This document shows, piece by piece, positions 52,721-61,070 of a DNA stretch of 64,000 nt. Numbering within the stretch: position 1 is the stretch's first letter; each line of letters begins with the position of its first letter. The stretch lies in assembly GCA_938046115.1 (NCBI GenBank), contig CALIXX010000002.1, positions 6,520 through 70,519 of the forward strand, given 5' to 3'. The DNA comes from an uncultured Candidatus Saccharibacteria bacterium (lineage in GTDB: Bacteria; Patescibacteriota; Saccharimonadia; Saccharimonadales; Saccharimonadaceae). The position numbers and the translations under genes were made by a program. A model generated the notes under the pieces. It did not search any database and had not been told where the DNA came from. It was given only the letters and a program-made list of their open reading frames with translations.

Positions 52721-55030
52721 ATGATGGCTCAATCATACTCCACCGCTCGTCTCTTCTCGACATATTGGCGATATATCCTTGCTGGTGTTTTATGTGTGAG
52801 TTTATTTGCTGCGACTATCCTCTCCCGCCCAGCCCAGGCAGTGACGGCGGCTGATTGGCGGGCGGGCAATATCGTTGATGACTTACTCTTTACTAATAGC
52901 GACGATATGTCAGTGGCAGATATTCAGGCGTTTCTCAATAGCCTCAACCCACAATGCGACACCTATGGCCGGCAGCCTGCTGCCGAACACGGCCGGCGCG
53001 ATATCAGCCGAGCACAGTATGCCGCCGCTCGAGGTTGGCACGGGCCACCATATGTCTGCCTCAAGGACTATTATGAAGTGCCTAAATACACACCGGGCAA
53101 TTACATCCCCGCCAATAACTTCGGTGGAACGATCCCCGCTGGGGCGGTTAGTGCCGCGCAGATTATCTATGATGCTGCCAAGCAGAATAATCTCAATCCC
53201 AAAGTCCTGCTAGTAAAGATCGCCACCGAGTCGGCTGGCCCGCTCACCTCCGACACTTGGCCACTCCAAAACCAATACACCTATGCCATGGGTTCACACT
53301 GCCCCGATAGTGGCCCGGGTGGCAGTGCCAATTGCGATCGCAACTATGCTGGCTTCTCGATGCAAGTTGCCTCAGGAGCGCAGCTCATCCGCTGGTATCT
53401 GGATAGTATGCAGCAGCCTTGGTGGTCGTACAAAAAGCCGTTTGCGACCAATCGTATCCTATGGAATGTGGTGCAGCGAGGCTGCGGCGCTGGCGATGTG
53501 TATATCGAGAGCAAGGCCACAGCGGCACTCTACACCTACACACCCTACCAGCCTAATCAAGCAGCCCTGGCCAATATGTATGGCTTAGGCGATCATTGCA
53601 GCGCCTATGGCAACCGCAACTTTTGGCGCGTGTGGAATGACTGGTTTGGCTCGACCCAGCATAGCCGGCCACTCATCAGTTTCCGATCGCATAGCAGCTA
53701 CATCGGCTGGACAGGGGTCATTCATAACCGTGGCATTACAGGCGTCACTGGCCAAAGCAAGGCAATGCAAGCTCTCACGATCGATGGTGAGGTAAGTTAT
53801 ACCTCATACAGCAACGAGCGCGGTTGGCAGCCCACTGTGCAGGGCAGTATGCAATCGGGCACAACGGGGCTTGACCGGCCAATCACCGCCGTTAAGATCC
53901 AGCCAACTGGTACTCTCGCCCAGGCGTACGACATATACTATCGCGCCCACGTGAGCTACATTGGCTGGATGGGTTGGGCTAAGAATGGTGAAGTGGCTGG
54001 TGCAACTGGCGGAGCTAACAATGCTATCGAAGCGATCGAAATAAAGCTTGTACGCAAAGGAACGCCTGCGCCTGAGTCATCTGGAGTAGCATATAAAAAT
54101 ATTGCGGCGCATGGCGACCCATCACCCCTCAAGCTCTCACTCAGCTCACATGTCGGTATGGTTGGCTGGCAGCCAGAAGTACGCGATGAGATGATGAGCG
54201 GTACCACTGGCCAAAGCCGCCGCATCGAAGCCATCAAAGCATCGCTCCACAATACAACAGGCCTGCCAGGCAGCATCCAATATTCATCACATATCAGCTA
54301 CGTCGGCTGGCAAGATTGGAAGCAAGCGGGCGACGTATCCGGCACCACAGGGCAGTTCCGCTCCATCGAGGCAGTCCGCTTCTTGCTCACTGGCAAACTT
54401 GCCACTAGATACGACATCTGGTACCGAGGTTACTCGCAATACGTCGGCTGGATGGGCTGGGCCAAGAATGGTCAACCAGCTGGTTCGACCGGTGCCTACA
54501 GACAGCTCGAAGCACTAGAGGTGCGCCTTGTGCCAAAGCATACACTCAGCTTGCCCGGTGGTGCCTTTTATAACCCAACCAATACTGCTGTGCCCGATCT
54601 CTACCAACTGAGCTACGCTGCCCACGTAGGTTACATCGGCTGGATGCCCGATGTGTCACACCCCATTATGGCTGGCACCACTGGCAAATCACGCTACCTC
54701 GAGGCAATCCGCCTTGGCAAAGCCGTATCGCTGCGCGATGGTTCGCCCATTACCATCCAGTGCGACGCAAAAGCGGCTGGTCAGTGGCTTCCATCGGCCA
54801 CCCTCTCGTCGTCGTCGCAGTCTTGTGGCACGACTGGCCAGCGCAAAGCGCTCGAAGCCCTCAAGCTTAACCTCAGTCCCGCCGACGCCACTCGCTACGA
54901 TATTTATTACAACACTCACCTCTCCTGGGTAGGCTGGCAGGGCTGGAAAAAGAATGGCGAAGTAGCTGGCGACCGGCACAGCTCACATGTCGAAGCAGTG
55001 ATGATTAAGCTCGTCGAGAAGAGTGAGTGA
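52721..55030 (+). CDS. Secreted lysozyme-like protein with nine ChW repeats
   Basis: A 769-residue exported protein. Signal peptide to about residue 40 (LSRPAQA). Residues about 45-315 form a muramidase/lytic-transglycosylase-like domain common in Saccharibacteria and Actinobacteria (SVADIQAFLNS, NPKVLLVKIATESAG, YTYAMGSHCPDSG). Residues about 317-769 hold nine Clostridial hydrophobic-W repeats (YIGW...GTTG...EAI), one lacking the GTTG core. ChW repeats bind surface ligands. Together this suggests a wall-acting or host-attachment protein; that role is inferred. Starts directly after the stop of the upstream gene. Confidence 0.85.
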   Translation: MMAQSYSTARLFSTYWRYILAGVLCVSLFAATILSRPAQAVTAADWRAGNIVDDLLFTNSDDMSVADIQAFLNSLNPQCDTYGRQPAAEHGRRDISRAQYAAARGWHGPPYVCLKDYYEVPKYTPGNYIPANNFGGTIPAGAVSAAQIIYDAAKQNNLNPKVLLVKIATESAGPLTSDTWPLQNQYTYAMGSHCPDSGPGGSANCDRNYAGFSMQVASGAQLIRWYLDSMQQPWWSYKKPFATNRILWNVVQRGCGAGDVYIESKATAALYTYTPYQPNQAALANMYGLGDHCSAYGNRNFWRVWNDWFGSTQHSRPLISFRSHSSYIGWTGVIHNRGITGVTGQSKAMQALTIDGEVSYTSYSNERGWQPTVQGSMQSGTTGLDRPITAVKIQPTGTLAQAYDIYYRAHVSYIGWMGWAKNGEVAGATGGANNAIEAIEIKLVRKGTPAPESSGVAYKNIAAHGDPSPLKLSLSSHVGMVGWQPEVRDEMMSGTTGQSRRIEAIKASLHNTTGLPGSIQYSSHISYVGWQDWKQAGDVSGTTGQFRSIEAVRFLLTGKLATRYDIWYRGYSQYVGWMGWAKNGQPAGSTGAYRQLEALEVRLVPKHTLSLPGGAFYNPTNTAVPDLYQLSYAAHVGYIGWMPDVSHPIMAGTTGKSRYLEAIRLGKAVSLRDGSPITIQCDAKAAGQWLPSATLSSSSQSCGTTGQRKALEALKLNLSPADATRYDIYYNTHLSWVGWQGWKKNGEVAGDRHSSHVEAVMIKLVEKSE

Positions 55031-55048
55031 TTATAAGACCCACTCTAG

Positions 55049-55282
55049 CTAGCTCGTCGTAATGTCATACTCTTTACACGTCATTTCGTACCGCCGCAAA
55101 AATTTTCTTGCAGACTCTGGATACACATTTGCCACAGGATCGCCCGGATCAATTGGCCCTACTGTATAAAAGGGGTCGCCTGATTTCCAATGCCGTTCTT
55201 TCCACCAGGATTTTATTGCTTTGCCTAGTGCTCTGCAAGAAAATTTTTGGGGTGAAACTGTTGTTGGAGTCTCTTCTATCAT
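55049..55282 (-). CDS. 77-residue protein at the end of a coupled mini-operon
   Basis: A small protein (ETPTTVSPQKFSC..., KSWWKERHWKSGDPFY, KFLRRYEMTC) with no family I know. Its ATG overlaps the stop of a 20-codon frame (55341-55279), whose ATG overlaps the stop of a 15-codon frame (55385-55338) that has AGGAGG just before it. A -10-like TATAAA lies close upstream. The chain of two ATGA overlaps supports real translation, but nothing confirms function. Confidence 0.5.
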   Translation of the reverse strand: MIEETPTTVSPQKFSCRALGKAIKSWWKERHWKSGDPFYTVGPIDPGDPVANVYPESARKFLRRYEMTCKEYDITTS

Positions 55283-55341
55283 CTCACCATTTGCTGGTAG
55301 GGTATGCTCCGCTTGGCTCTAGCCCTCTTGATAGGGTTCAT
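55279..55341 (-). CDS. 20-codon frame coupled to the 77-residue gene
   Basis: ATG at 55341 to TGA at 55279, encoding a basic peptide (MNPIKRARAKRSIPYQQMVR). Both ends overlap neighbouring frames by an ATGA, so ribosomes can step through it. Too short for homology; it may be a coupling peptide. Confidence 0.35.
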   Translation of the reverse strand: MNPIKRARAKRSIPYQQMVR

Positions 55342-55385
55342 ATGTTTGGTTTGGTTTGGTTTGGTTTGGTTAGCTTCTCTCTCAT
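55338..55385 (-). CDS. 15-codon leader frame across the pentanucleotide repeat
   Basis: ATG at 55385 to TGA at 55338 with AGGAGG 4 nt before the start. It reads through the CAAAC repeat (MREKLTKPNQTKPNI). Because the unit is 5 nt, gain or loss of a copy changes its frame; losing one copy would fuse it to the 20-codon frame. Confidence 0.4.
   Translation of the reverse strand: MREKLTKPNQTKPNI
55344..55370. repeat. Pentanucleotide tandem repeat, (GTTTG) x 5.4
   Basis: Five perfect GTTTG units plus GT on the plus strand (CAAAC on the minus). It lies inside a short SD-led frame upstream of the 77-residue gene. Perfect short repeats like this are prone to slippage. Confidence 0.9.
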
Positions 55386-55435
55386 AGTACCTCCTATTTT
55401 ATACCACAATATCACTATAATAAAATAATGCTGGG

Positions 55436-57652
55436 CTATTCGTAAATCGCTGCCACTTTCTCCTCAATATTCTTCCACTGGTAGTCGTTGGCTGTTTGGC
55501 GGCCACCAGCGATGAGTTTGTCACGCAGTGCTTTGTCTGCCACCAGGCGCTCCACCGCCGCGACACCAGCCGCGATATCACCCTGTTGGTAGAGGAGGCA
55601 GTTCTCGCCATCCTTGAGGTATTCGACATTGCCGCCATTGGGCACCACTACTGCAAGGCCACCGGTTGCCATCATCTCAAGTGGTGGGTAGGAGAAGCTC
55701 TCAAGGATGCTTGTTTTGATGAGAATGTCACAGCTGGCGTATACTTCGCCGACCTTCTCAGGTGCAATGCGATTGTAGAATGTATCGACGCGGTACCAGT
55801 CCTTAGGCTCTTTGCGGTACGATAGGTATGAAACCTCATACTTCGCAGGGTCGAGCTGGTTGATGATGCGGAAGGCTTCGTCGGTGTTTTTATACTCGCT
55901 CTTACTATCGCCCTCGACGAGGATTTTTATCTTGCGACCACTGTCAAAATCGCGCTCGCGGTATGGATAATACTCGATATCGATGCCGTTCGAGACATAC
56001 TTCGCATCCTTACCAAACATATCTTTGAGCCACTTCTGGCACCAGAGCGACATTGTTACATAGCGCACGCCCGACTGGTCGCAGTACGATGCGTTCGCCG
56101 CGAAGCGTGGCCCACCCGTGCCGGGAATATAAAAATCAGTCTCGAAGTTTTGGACGAAGTAGAGCCGGTTGCGTACATTGGGGTGCTTTTTGATAATCTC
56201 CACCGTTGACCACAGCGTCGCCACTTGCGTATCGAAGAAGGCCTCTATCTTCGTCTTGTGTGCTGTAATAACATTGAAGCCTGGCAATTCAGAGCGGTAT
56301 TGGTAGGTCTTTTTGGCTTGCTTAAGGGCATGCTTACTTACTGAATCGATCAGCGTTACATCCCAGCCCGCCTTGCGGAGAATGTCAGCGTGTTTGACGG
56401 CAACGATCACTCCACCCGAGATATCTGTCGAAGGCAAAACAAAGCCAATATTGCGCGCCAAGCGCTTCCGTATAAACGATGCAAGCGTGTAGCCAGTGTA
56501 GACTGTCGAATAATCATTGGTGGCAATCTTGTGTGCATTCTCGCCCAGCTGAGTGCGCAGTGCTTTGTCGGTAATGAGGCGATCGAGTGCTGCGTACCAA
56601 TCGTTATCTGCACCAACCAAGAGGCCTGTCTCACCATCCTTGACCTGTTCGGCAAAGGCCCCCACCTGGCTCGCCACCGTTGGCACCTTGACGAGGCCAG
56701 CCTCAAGCCATTTATTCTCAGACTTCGCACGGTTAAAGATCGTATCGACTAGTGGTGCAAGGATGATATCGCAATCCACCATCACTGCGGGCAGCTCCCG
56801 CCAATCAACAAAGCCCGACGTCATCACCCGCTCCTTATACGGCTCAAGTGCAGCCGGCACATCGAGAATACCAGCAATCTTGAGGTGGAGCTGTGGATAT
56901 GCATCGAACAGCCGAATCAAATCTGGGATGACTAGCTCAAAGTCCTCATTGTGCGTAATACTCCCACTAAAGTACCCAATGATGATTTTGTCTGCATCTT
57001 TGGCGATCTTCCCCTCAGCCAGGTCTTCAAGTGCCATGTTAGACGTCTTGATCATCTCATCAGAGGCGGCATTACGGTTGATGAGTACATCGCCAGTGGT
57101 GTATTTTTGCAGCTCATCGCGCAGTTGCGTTGTAGTTGTCACAACGTGATCACAAAGCTTAAGTGTCTCACGCATACGGTTCACTCCATCGTCATAGAGC
57201 TGCTTATCGGCTTGGTTCATCTGCTGGACGTACTTAATGCCGTCGGTATACGTTTGATCGATAACAAGATCGTCAATATCAAAAAAGCAGGTCTTGTTGA
57301 AGAACTTTGCTTGCTTAATAAATTCCCGCACCGTCTCTGTCACTGGGCAACGAAAGAATACGAAGCCACGATAATATTTGAGGTCATCCAGCGAGAGTCG
57401 ATCATAAAACACACTCTCCACCGTTAGCCCCTGCGACATCAACTGCTCCATTTGGTGTGCCACGCGGTAGCGCTCGGGGTGCGGCAGGGTGCAACCATTG
57501 ATAAAGAGGATGTCTTTGTAATACTTCTGCTTGCGCTCGGGGAATTTACGATAATAGGCATACTTCGTGGCGCGCTTGCCAAAGCCGATCATTCCATCGT
57601 CTTTGATAATCTTCATGCTTTTCTTGGCGGCTTTGTGTACTTTACCGATCAT
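55436..57652 (-). CDS. Large glycosyltransferase with two GT-B type halves
   Basis: A 738-residue protein. The first half (about 45-370) has KIIIGYFSGSITHNEDFELV and the GT4-like tail APLVDTIFNRAKSENKWLEAG. The second half (about 395-738) begins IGFVLPSTDISGGVIVAVKHA and has IKTSILESFSYPPLEMMATGG with the E-x7-E-like region. Two catalytic domains in one chain suggest sequential sugar addition. Its ATG overlaps the stop of the upstream GT2 gene by 4 nt. Confidence 0.87.
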   Translation of the reverse strand: MIGKVHKAAKKSMKIIKDDGMIGFGKRATKYAYYRKFPERKQKYYKDILFINGCTLPHPERYRVAHQMEQLMSQGLTVESVFYDRLSLDDLKYYRGFVFFRCPVTETVREFIKQAKFFNKTCFFDIDDLVIDQTYTDGIKYVQQMNQADKQLYDDGVNRMRETLKLCDHVVTTTTQLRDELQKYTTGDVLINRNAASDEMIKTSNMALEDLAEGKIAKDADKIIIGYFSGSITHNEDFELVIPDLIRLFDAYPQLHLKIAGILDVPAALEPYKERVMTSGFVDWRELPAVMVDCDIILAPLVDTIFNRAKSENKWLEAGLVKVPTVASQVGAFAEQVKDGETGLLVGADNDWYAALDRLITDKALRTQLGENAHKIATNDYSTVYTGYTLASFIRKRLARNIGFVLPSTDISGGVIVAVKHADILRKAGWDVTLIDSVSKHALKQAKKTYQYRSELPGFNVITAHKTKIEAFFDTQVATLWSTVEIIKKHPNVRNRLYFVQNFETDFYIPGTGGPRFAANASYCDQSGVRYVTMSLWCQKWLKDMFGKDAKYVSNGIDIEYYPYRERDFDSGRKIKILVEGDSKSEYKNTDEAFRIINQLDPAKYEVSYLSYRKEPKDWYRVDTFYNRIAPEKVGEVYASCDILIKTSILESFSYPPLEMMATGGLAVVVPNGGNVEYLKDGENCLLYQQGDIAAGVAAVERLVADKALRDKLIAGGRQTANDYQWKNIEEKVAAIYE

Positions 57653-59064
57653 ACGTCCTCCTCTGGCGTTACGTGCGGGTTATATAGTGTGTTGTATCCT
57701 TTACCACAGAGTGCAGCAGTTATCTGAGCACTGGTGAGCGGTGTATCTGGCGCAAGAGCAGCAAGTTTGGTACGCGCCACCACCACTGTTGGTGCGTCGA
57801 TAGTACCAATATTATAGCGGGCTGTCAAGTAGATATGTTTGGTAAATGAGCGCCGACTGAGCTGCTGGAGCAGACCTACCACCGATGGTTGTAAAATCGA
57901 CGACAAATTTGCAATCACCTGCTGCTCATCGGCAATCCGTGGCGTCACCGCACCGATCATTGGGCGAGCGGCATCGGCAGCGAGGTGCTGCAGCGTGGCA
58001 GTGGGCAGTGCATTATGCTGCGTCAGGCATATCATCTCAGCAGTGGTTGCCTCAAGCAGCTGACCAACAGTGGTCGACTCATTGAACGGCGCGGTGTGAA
58101 TGCTGTATGATTGACCCAAGACATAGCTCATCTGCCACTGAGCGCCATACTGCGGGTCACGCTCCACCTGGGTCTGCACCCGGCGAGCAGCGCTGTCTGC
58201 CTCGAGGGCGCGGCGCTGCGCATCGATAACGTAAGGTTTGGCATCAAGGTCTTTCGCTGTAGAGGCTTGGTGAACACGCCAATAGTAGAGGATCTGCGGC
58301 ACATGAGCAATCTGCTCGGGCTGCAAAGCCCGCGTCAGGCGCAAGAACAGCTCCCAATCCTGCGTGCCATTATACGACCCATCTTCACCGCCGACCTCTG
58401 TGAGTAACTGACGTGACATGACGGCAAAGTGCGTAATGTAATTCACCGCGCGCAAAAAATCTTCGTTCCAGTCGGGCTTGAAAAACGGCTGATAGGGCCG
58501 GCCGTGCTCGTCCATCTTCGTCTCATCGGTGTAGACGAACTGCGCGCCAGTACGGTCGATTGCGGCCGCAACCCACAGAAGTGCATCAGGGTGGAGAGTG
58601 TCATCATGATCAAGCAGCGCAATGTACTCGCCCGTAGCCTGTGCGATACCATAGTTGGTTGCACCGGCAATGTGGCGGTTTTTGTCCAAAAAGAATGGCT
58701 TGAGCTGCGGTGTGTCCTCGGCTAGGTCACGAATCGCCTGACGGGTAGTCTCGTTGGTCGAGGCATCGTCAACGATGATAAGCTCCCAGTGCGGGTACGA
58801 CTGCTCCGCCACCGACTGCACCATCTCTCGCAGGAACGGAATTGGCGTATTATACGTTGGTACGATGATGGAGATACGCGGCTGCTCAGTAAGCGAGGCA
58901 AGCGTTGGTGGCTGCTCGGTGTGCTGACGCTGCCATACATCGTAGATGCGGCGCTGGCGATTATCGAGATGGGCTCGATACGGCGCCAAGAGACAACGTA
59001 CCGCGCGGTGGAGATGGCGATTGGCTTTGATAAGGTGCGTCAAACGATGTAATATATACGACAT
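57649..59064 (-). CDS. Glycosyltransferase, GT2 family
   Basis: A 471-residue protein: helical N-terminus, then GT-A domain at about 62-300 with ISIIVPTYNTPIPFLREM, ELIIVDDASTNE, GEYIALLDHDDTLHPDAL (DxD) and TQDWELFLRL; about 170 C-terminal residues unassigned. Acts in glycan elongation. Member of the wzm-wzt-GT2-GT operon, 6 nt after wzt. Confidence 0.9.
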   Translation of the reverse strand: MSYILHRLTHLIKANRHLHRAVRCLLAPYRAHLDNRQRRIYDVWQRQHTEQPPTLASLTEQPRISIIVPTYNTPIPFLREMVQSVAEQSYPHWELIIVDDASTNETTRQAIRDLAEDTPQLKPFFLDKNRHIAGATNYGIAQATGEYIALLDHDDTLHPDALLWVAAAIDRTGAQFVYTDETKMDEHGRPYQPFFKPDWNEDFLRAVNYITHFAVMSRQLLTEVGGEDGSYNGTQDWELFLRLTRALQPEQIAHVPQILYYWRVHQASTAKDLDAKPYVIDAQRRALEADSAARRVQTQVERDPQYGAQWQMSYVLGQSYSIHTAPFNESTTVGQLLEATTAEMICLTQHNALPTATLQHLAADAARPMIGAVTPRIADEQQVIANLSSILQPSVVGLLQQLSRRSFTKHIYLTARYNIGTIDAPTVVVARTKLAALAPDTPLTSAQITAALCGKGYNTLYNPHVTPEEDV

Positions 59065-59070
59065 TTCTCC

Positions 59071-60231
59071 CTATTTCCAGGTATGCTTGAGCTTGGTAAC
59101 ACCACCCCACCGGCCATGATCATAATCACGTTGCACCGAGAAGTGCGGCCCCTCCTCAGTAAAGGCAATCGTCTTCGTGTCGTCCGCCCCCATCAAGCCA
59201 GCCTTGATGAAGTAACTCCCCTCGTTGAGGTTGAGCTGCACCGTGTAGACCGCGCGATTCTTGCCAGCAATCTTCACTTTTTCTTGATAGGTGTTCGGGC
59301 CATAGACATACTCACCATTCTCGCGGAAGATTGCGACACCAACGTGCTTGACCCCTGTTTGCTGCCACTCTAACTCCACCGTCATAGTTTCGTTATACTC
59401 ATACACCGTCTGTTCGTTACCATCACTGCCGCGCAGTGTAATATCAAAGTCATCTGATATTTGCTCGTCTAGCCCTTCCGACTCGTTGTAACTCTTGATG
59501 TTGCTCCGGCTATAGGCGGCGGCAATGCGGTATGGCTTGCCGATCATCTTCACCTTCCCATCCTCGATAAACACTGCCTTGTTGCAAAAGCGCTCTACCG
59601 CCGACATATCGTGCGTGACGAGGATAACAGTGCGCTTTTCGCGCTTAAGCTTATCGAAATAAGCGTAGCATTTCTTTTGGAAGGCTTCATCTCCTACCGC
59701 CAAGACTTCGTCTAGCAGCAAGATATCGGCATGGGCACGGATGGCAATGGAGAAAGCCAGGCGCACCTGCATCCCACTAGAATAATTCTTGAGCCGCTCC
59801 TCCATAAAGTCGCCCAACTCGGCAAAGTCGACAATTTTATCATACATTGCCTCCATCTCGTCGTGGCTAAAGCCGAGCAATGCACCGTTGAGAAAGACAT
59901 TTTCGCGGCCAGTGAGCTCTGGGTTAAAGCCAACGCCCAGCTCAATAAACGGCACCAGCGAGCCACCCACCTCGACACTTCCGCTATTGGGGGTGTAGAT
60001 ACCAGCGATTGTCTTGAGTAGCGTACTCTTACCTGAGCCATTGCGCCCAACAATACCAAAGAAGTCTCCCTCGTTAATGGTAAAATCGATATCTTTAAGC
60101 GGAGTAAAGACCCGATACCCTTTGCGCCCCTTGAGGAGGTTAATGAGCTTTTGCTTGATGCCCGAACTTGCCTCCAGCGGGATCTTGAAGGACTTCGTGA
60201 GGTTATTGATAACAACGATTGGTTGCGCCAT
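59071..60231 (-). CDS. wzt: ABC transporter ATPase for polysaccharide export, Wzt type
   Basis: 386 residues. ATPase domain at 1-240: GRNGSGKST (Walker A), YSSGMQVRLAFSIA (signature), LLLDEVLAVGD (Walker B), VTHD switch. Residues about 265-386 form a Wzt-type carbohydrate-binding C-domain (VELEWQQTGVKHVGVAIF, NEGSYFIKAGL). The C-domain reads the chain end, so export should be specific for the finished glycan. Start follows the wzm stop directly. Confidence 0.93.
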   Translation of the reverse strand: MAQPIVVINNLTKSFKIPLEASSGIKQKLINLLKGRKGYRVFTPLKDIDFTINEGDFFGIVGRNGSGKSTLLKTIAGIYTPNSGSVEVGGSLVPFIELGVGFNPELTGRENVFLNGALLGFSHDEMEAMYDKIVDFAELGDFMEERLKNYSSGMQVRLAFSIAIRAHADILLLDEVLAVGDEAFQKKCYAYFDKLKREKRTVILVTHDMSAVERFCNKAVFIEDGKVKMIGKPYRIAAAYSRSNIKSYNESEGLDEQISDDFDITLRGSDGNEQTVYEYNETMTVELEWQQTGVKHVGVAIFRENGEYVYGPNTYQEKVKIAGKNRAVYTVQLNLNEGSYFIKAGLMGADDTKTIAFTEEGPHFSVQRDYDHGRWGGVTKLKHTWK

Positions 60232-61041
60232 CTAGATACTCTCCGCAAAATACTGTTGGTTGCGCCGGAAATAAAACACCGCCAACAGAATGATAATGAT
60301 AATCGAAATAAATGGAGTGAGCACCCACGGGAAAGAAACAAGATCGTAGAGCTGGATAGTCTGGGGTGTTACGAGCACTTGGCGGACGTCTTGGATAATC
60401 TGGGCTGCTGGGTTGAGCATGAGATATGGCGCAGCAGCTGGCATGCGCTCCACTACCATCTGCAGAGGATAAATAACCGGTGTAGCATAGAAGGCAGCCT
60501 GCATAAAGATCTCCCATAGGTAGCCAATATCGCGGTATTTCACATTGATCGTCGCAAGGAAAAACGCCACCGCTAGGGAGAGTACATAGAGTTCGAGGAT
60601 GAGTGGAATAACCAACAATCCCTCAAGCGACCACTGTACGCCATTAACCAAACAAAAACCAAGAATCACCACCATATTGATAGCGAGGTTAATAAAGGCC
60701 GAGATCGTACCTGAGATAACGATAATGTACTTGGGAAAGTTGATCTTGCGGATCAGGTCGCCGCGCGAGACGATCGACTGCAGTCCCTGCACCGTCGCCT
60801 CACTAAAAAAGTTCCACAGCACGATCCCTACTAACAGATAGACAGGATAGTGCTCGACTTGCTTACCAAGGCCGAGGAATTTATCAAACACAATATACAA
60901 AATAATAAACAAAAATATCGGTTTGAGGATTGACCACAAATACCCCAGCACCGAGCCCTGGTAGCGTAGCTTGAAGTCCGTTACGACCAACTCGCGCAGC
61001 AAGATGCGGTTTTTTCGTTGCAAAAGATTTGTTACTTTCAT
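60232..61041 (-). CDS. wzm: ABC transporter permease for polysaccharide export, Wzm type
   Basis: A 269-residue membrane protein with six hydrophobic segments and ABC-2/Wzm features: LVVTDFKLRYQGSVLGYLWS, SRGDLIRKINFPKYIIV, FYATPVIYPLQMV, LMLNPAAQIIQDVR. Moves lipid-linked glycans out with Wzt. The ATG at 61041 is used because upstream in-frame ATGs (61056, 61092) overlap or precede the -10 TATAAT (61055-61060). First gene of the operon. Confidence 0.92.
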   Translation of the reverse strand: MKVTNLLQRKNRILLRELVVTDFKLRYQGSVLGYLWSILKPIFLFIILYIVFDKFLGLGKQVEHYPVYLLVGIVLWNFFSEATVQGLQSIVSRGDLIRKINFPKYIIVISGTISAFINLAINMVVILGFCLVNGVQWSLEGLLVIPLILELYVLSLAVAFFLATINVKYRDIGYLWEIFMQAAFYATPVIYPLQMVVERMPAAAPYLMLNPAAQIIQDVRQVLVTPQTIQLYDLVSFPWVLTPFISIIIIILLAVFYFRRNQQYFAESI

Positions 61042-61054
61042 AGTTTCTCTGGCC

Positions 61055-61064
61055 ATTATATAAT
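61055..61064. promoter_or_regulatory. Palindromic shared -10 for wzm and the divergent GT2 gene
   Basis: ATTATATAAT is a perfect palindrome giving TATAAT on both strands: minus at 61055-61060 for wzm and plus at 61059-61064 for the GT2 gene. The two polymerase positions overlap and should exclude each other. Confidence 0.7.
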
Positions 61065-61070
61065 ATGACC

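Noticed and set aside
55108..55428. 106-codon plus-strand frame opposite the 77-residue gene
   Set aside because: It runs antisense through the pentanucleotide repeat and has no start signal; the minus-strand coupled frames explain the region better.
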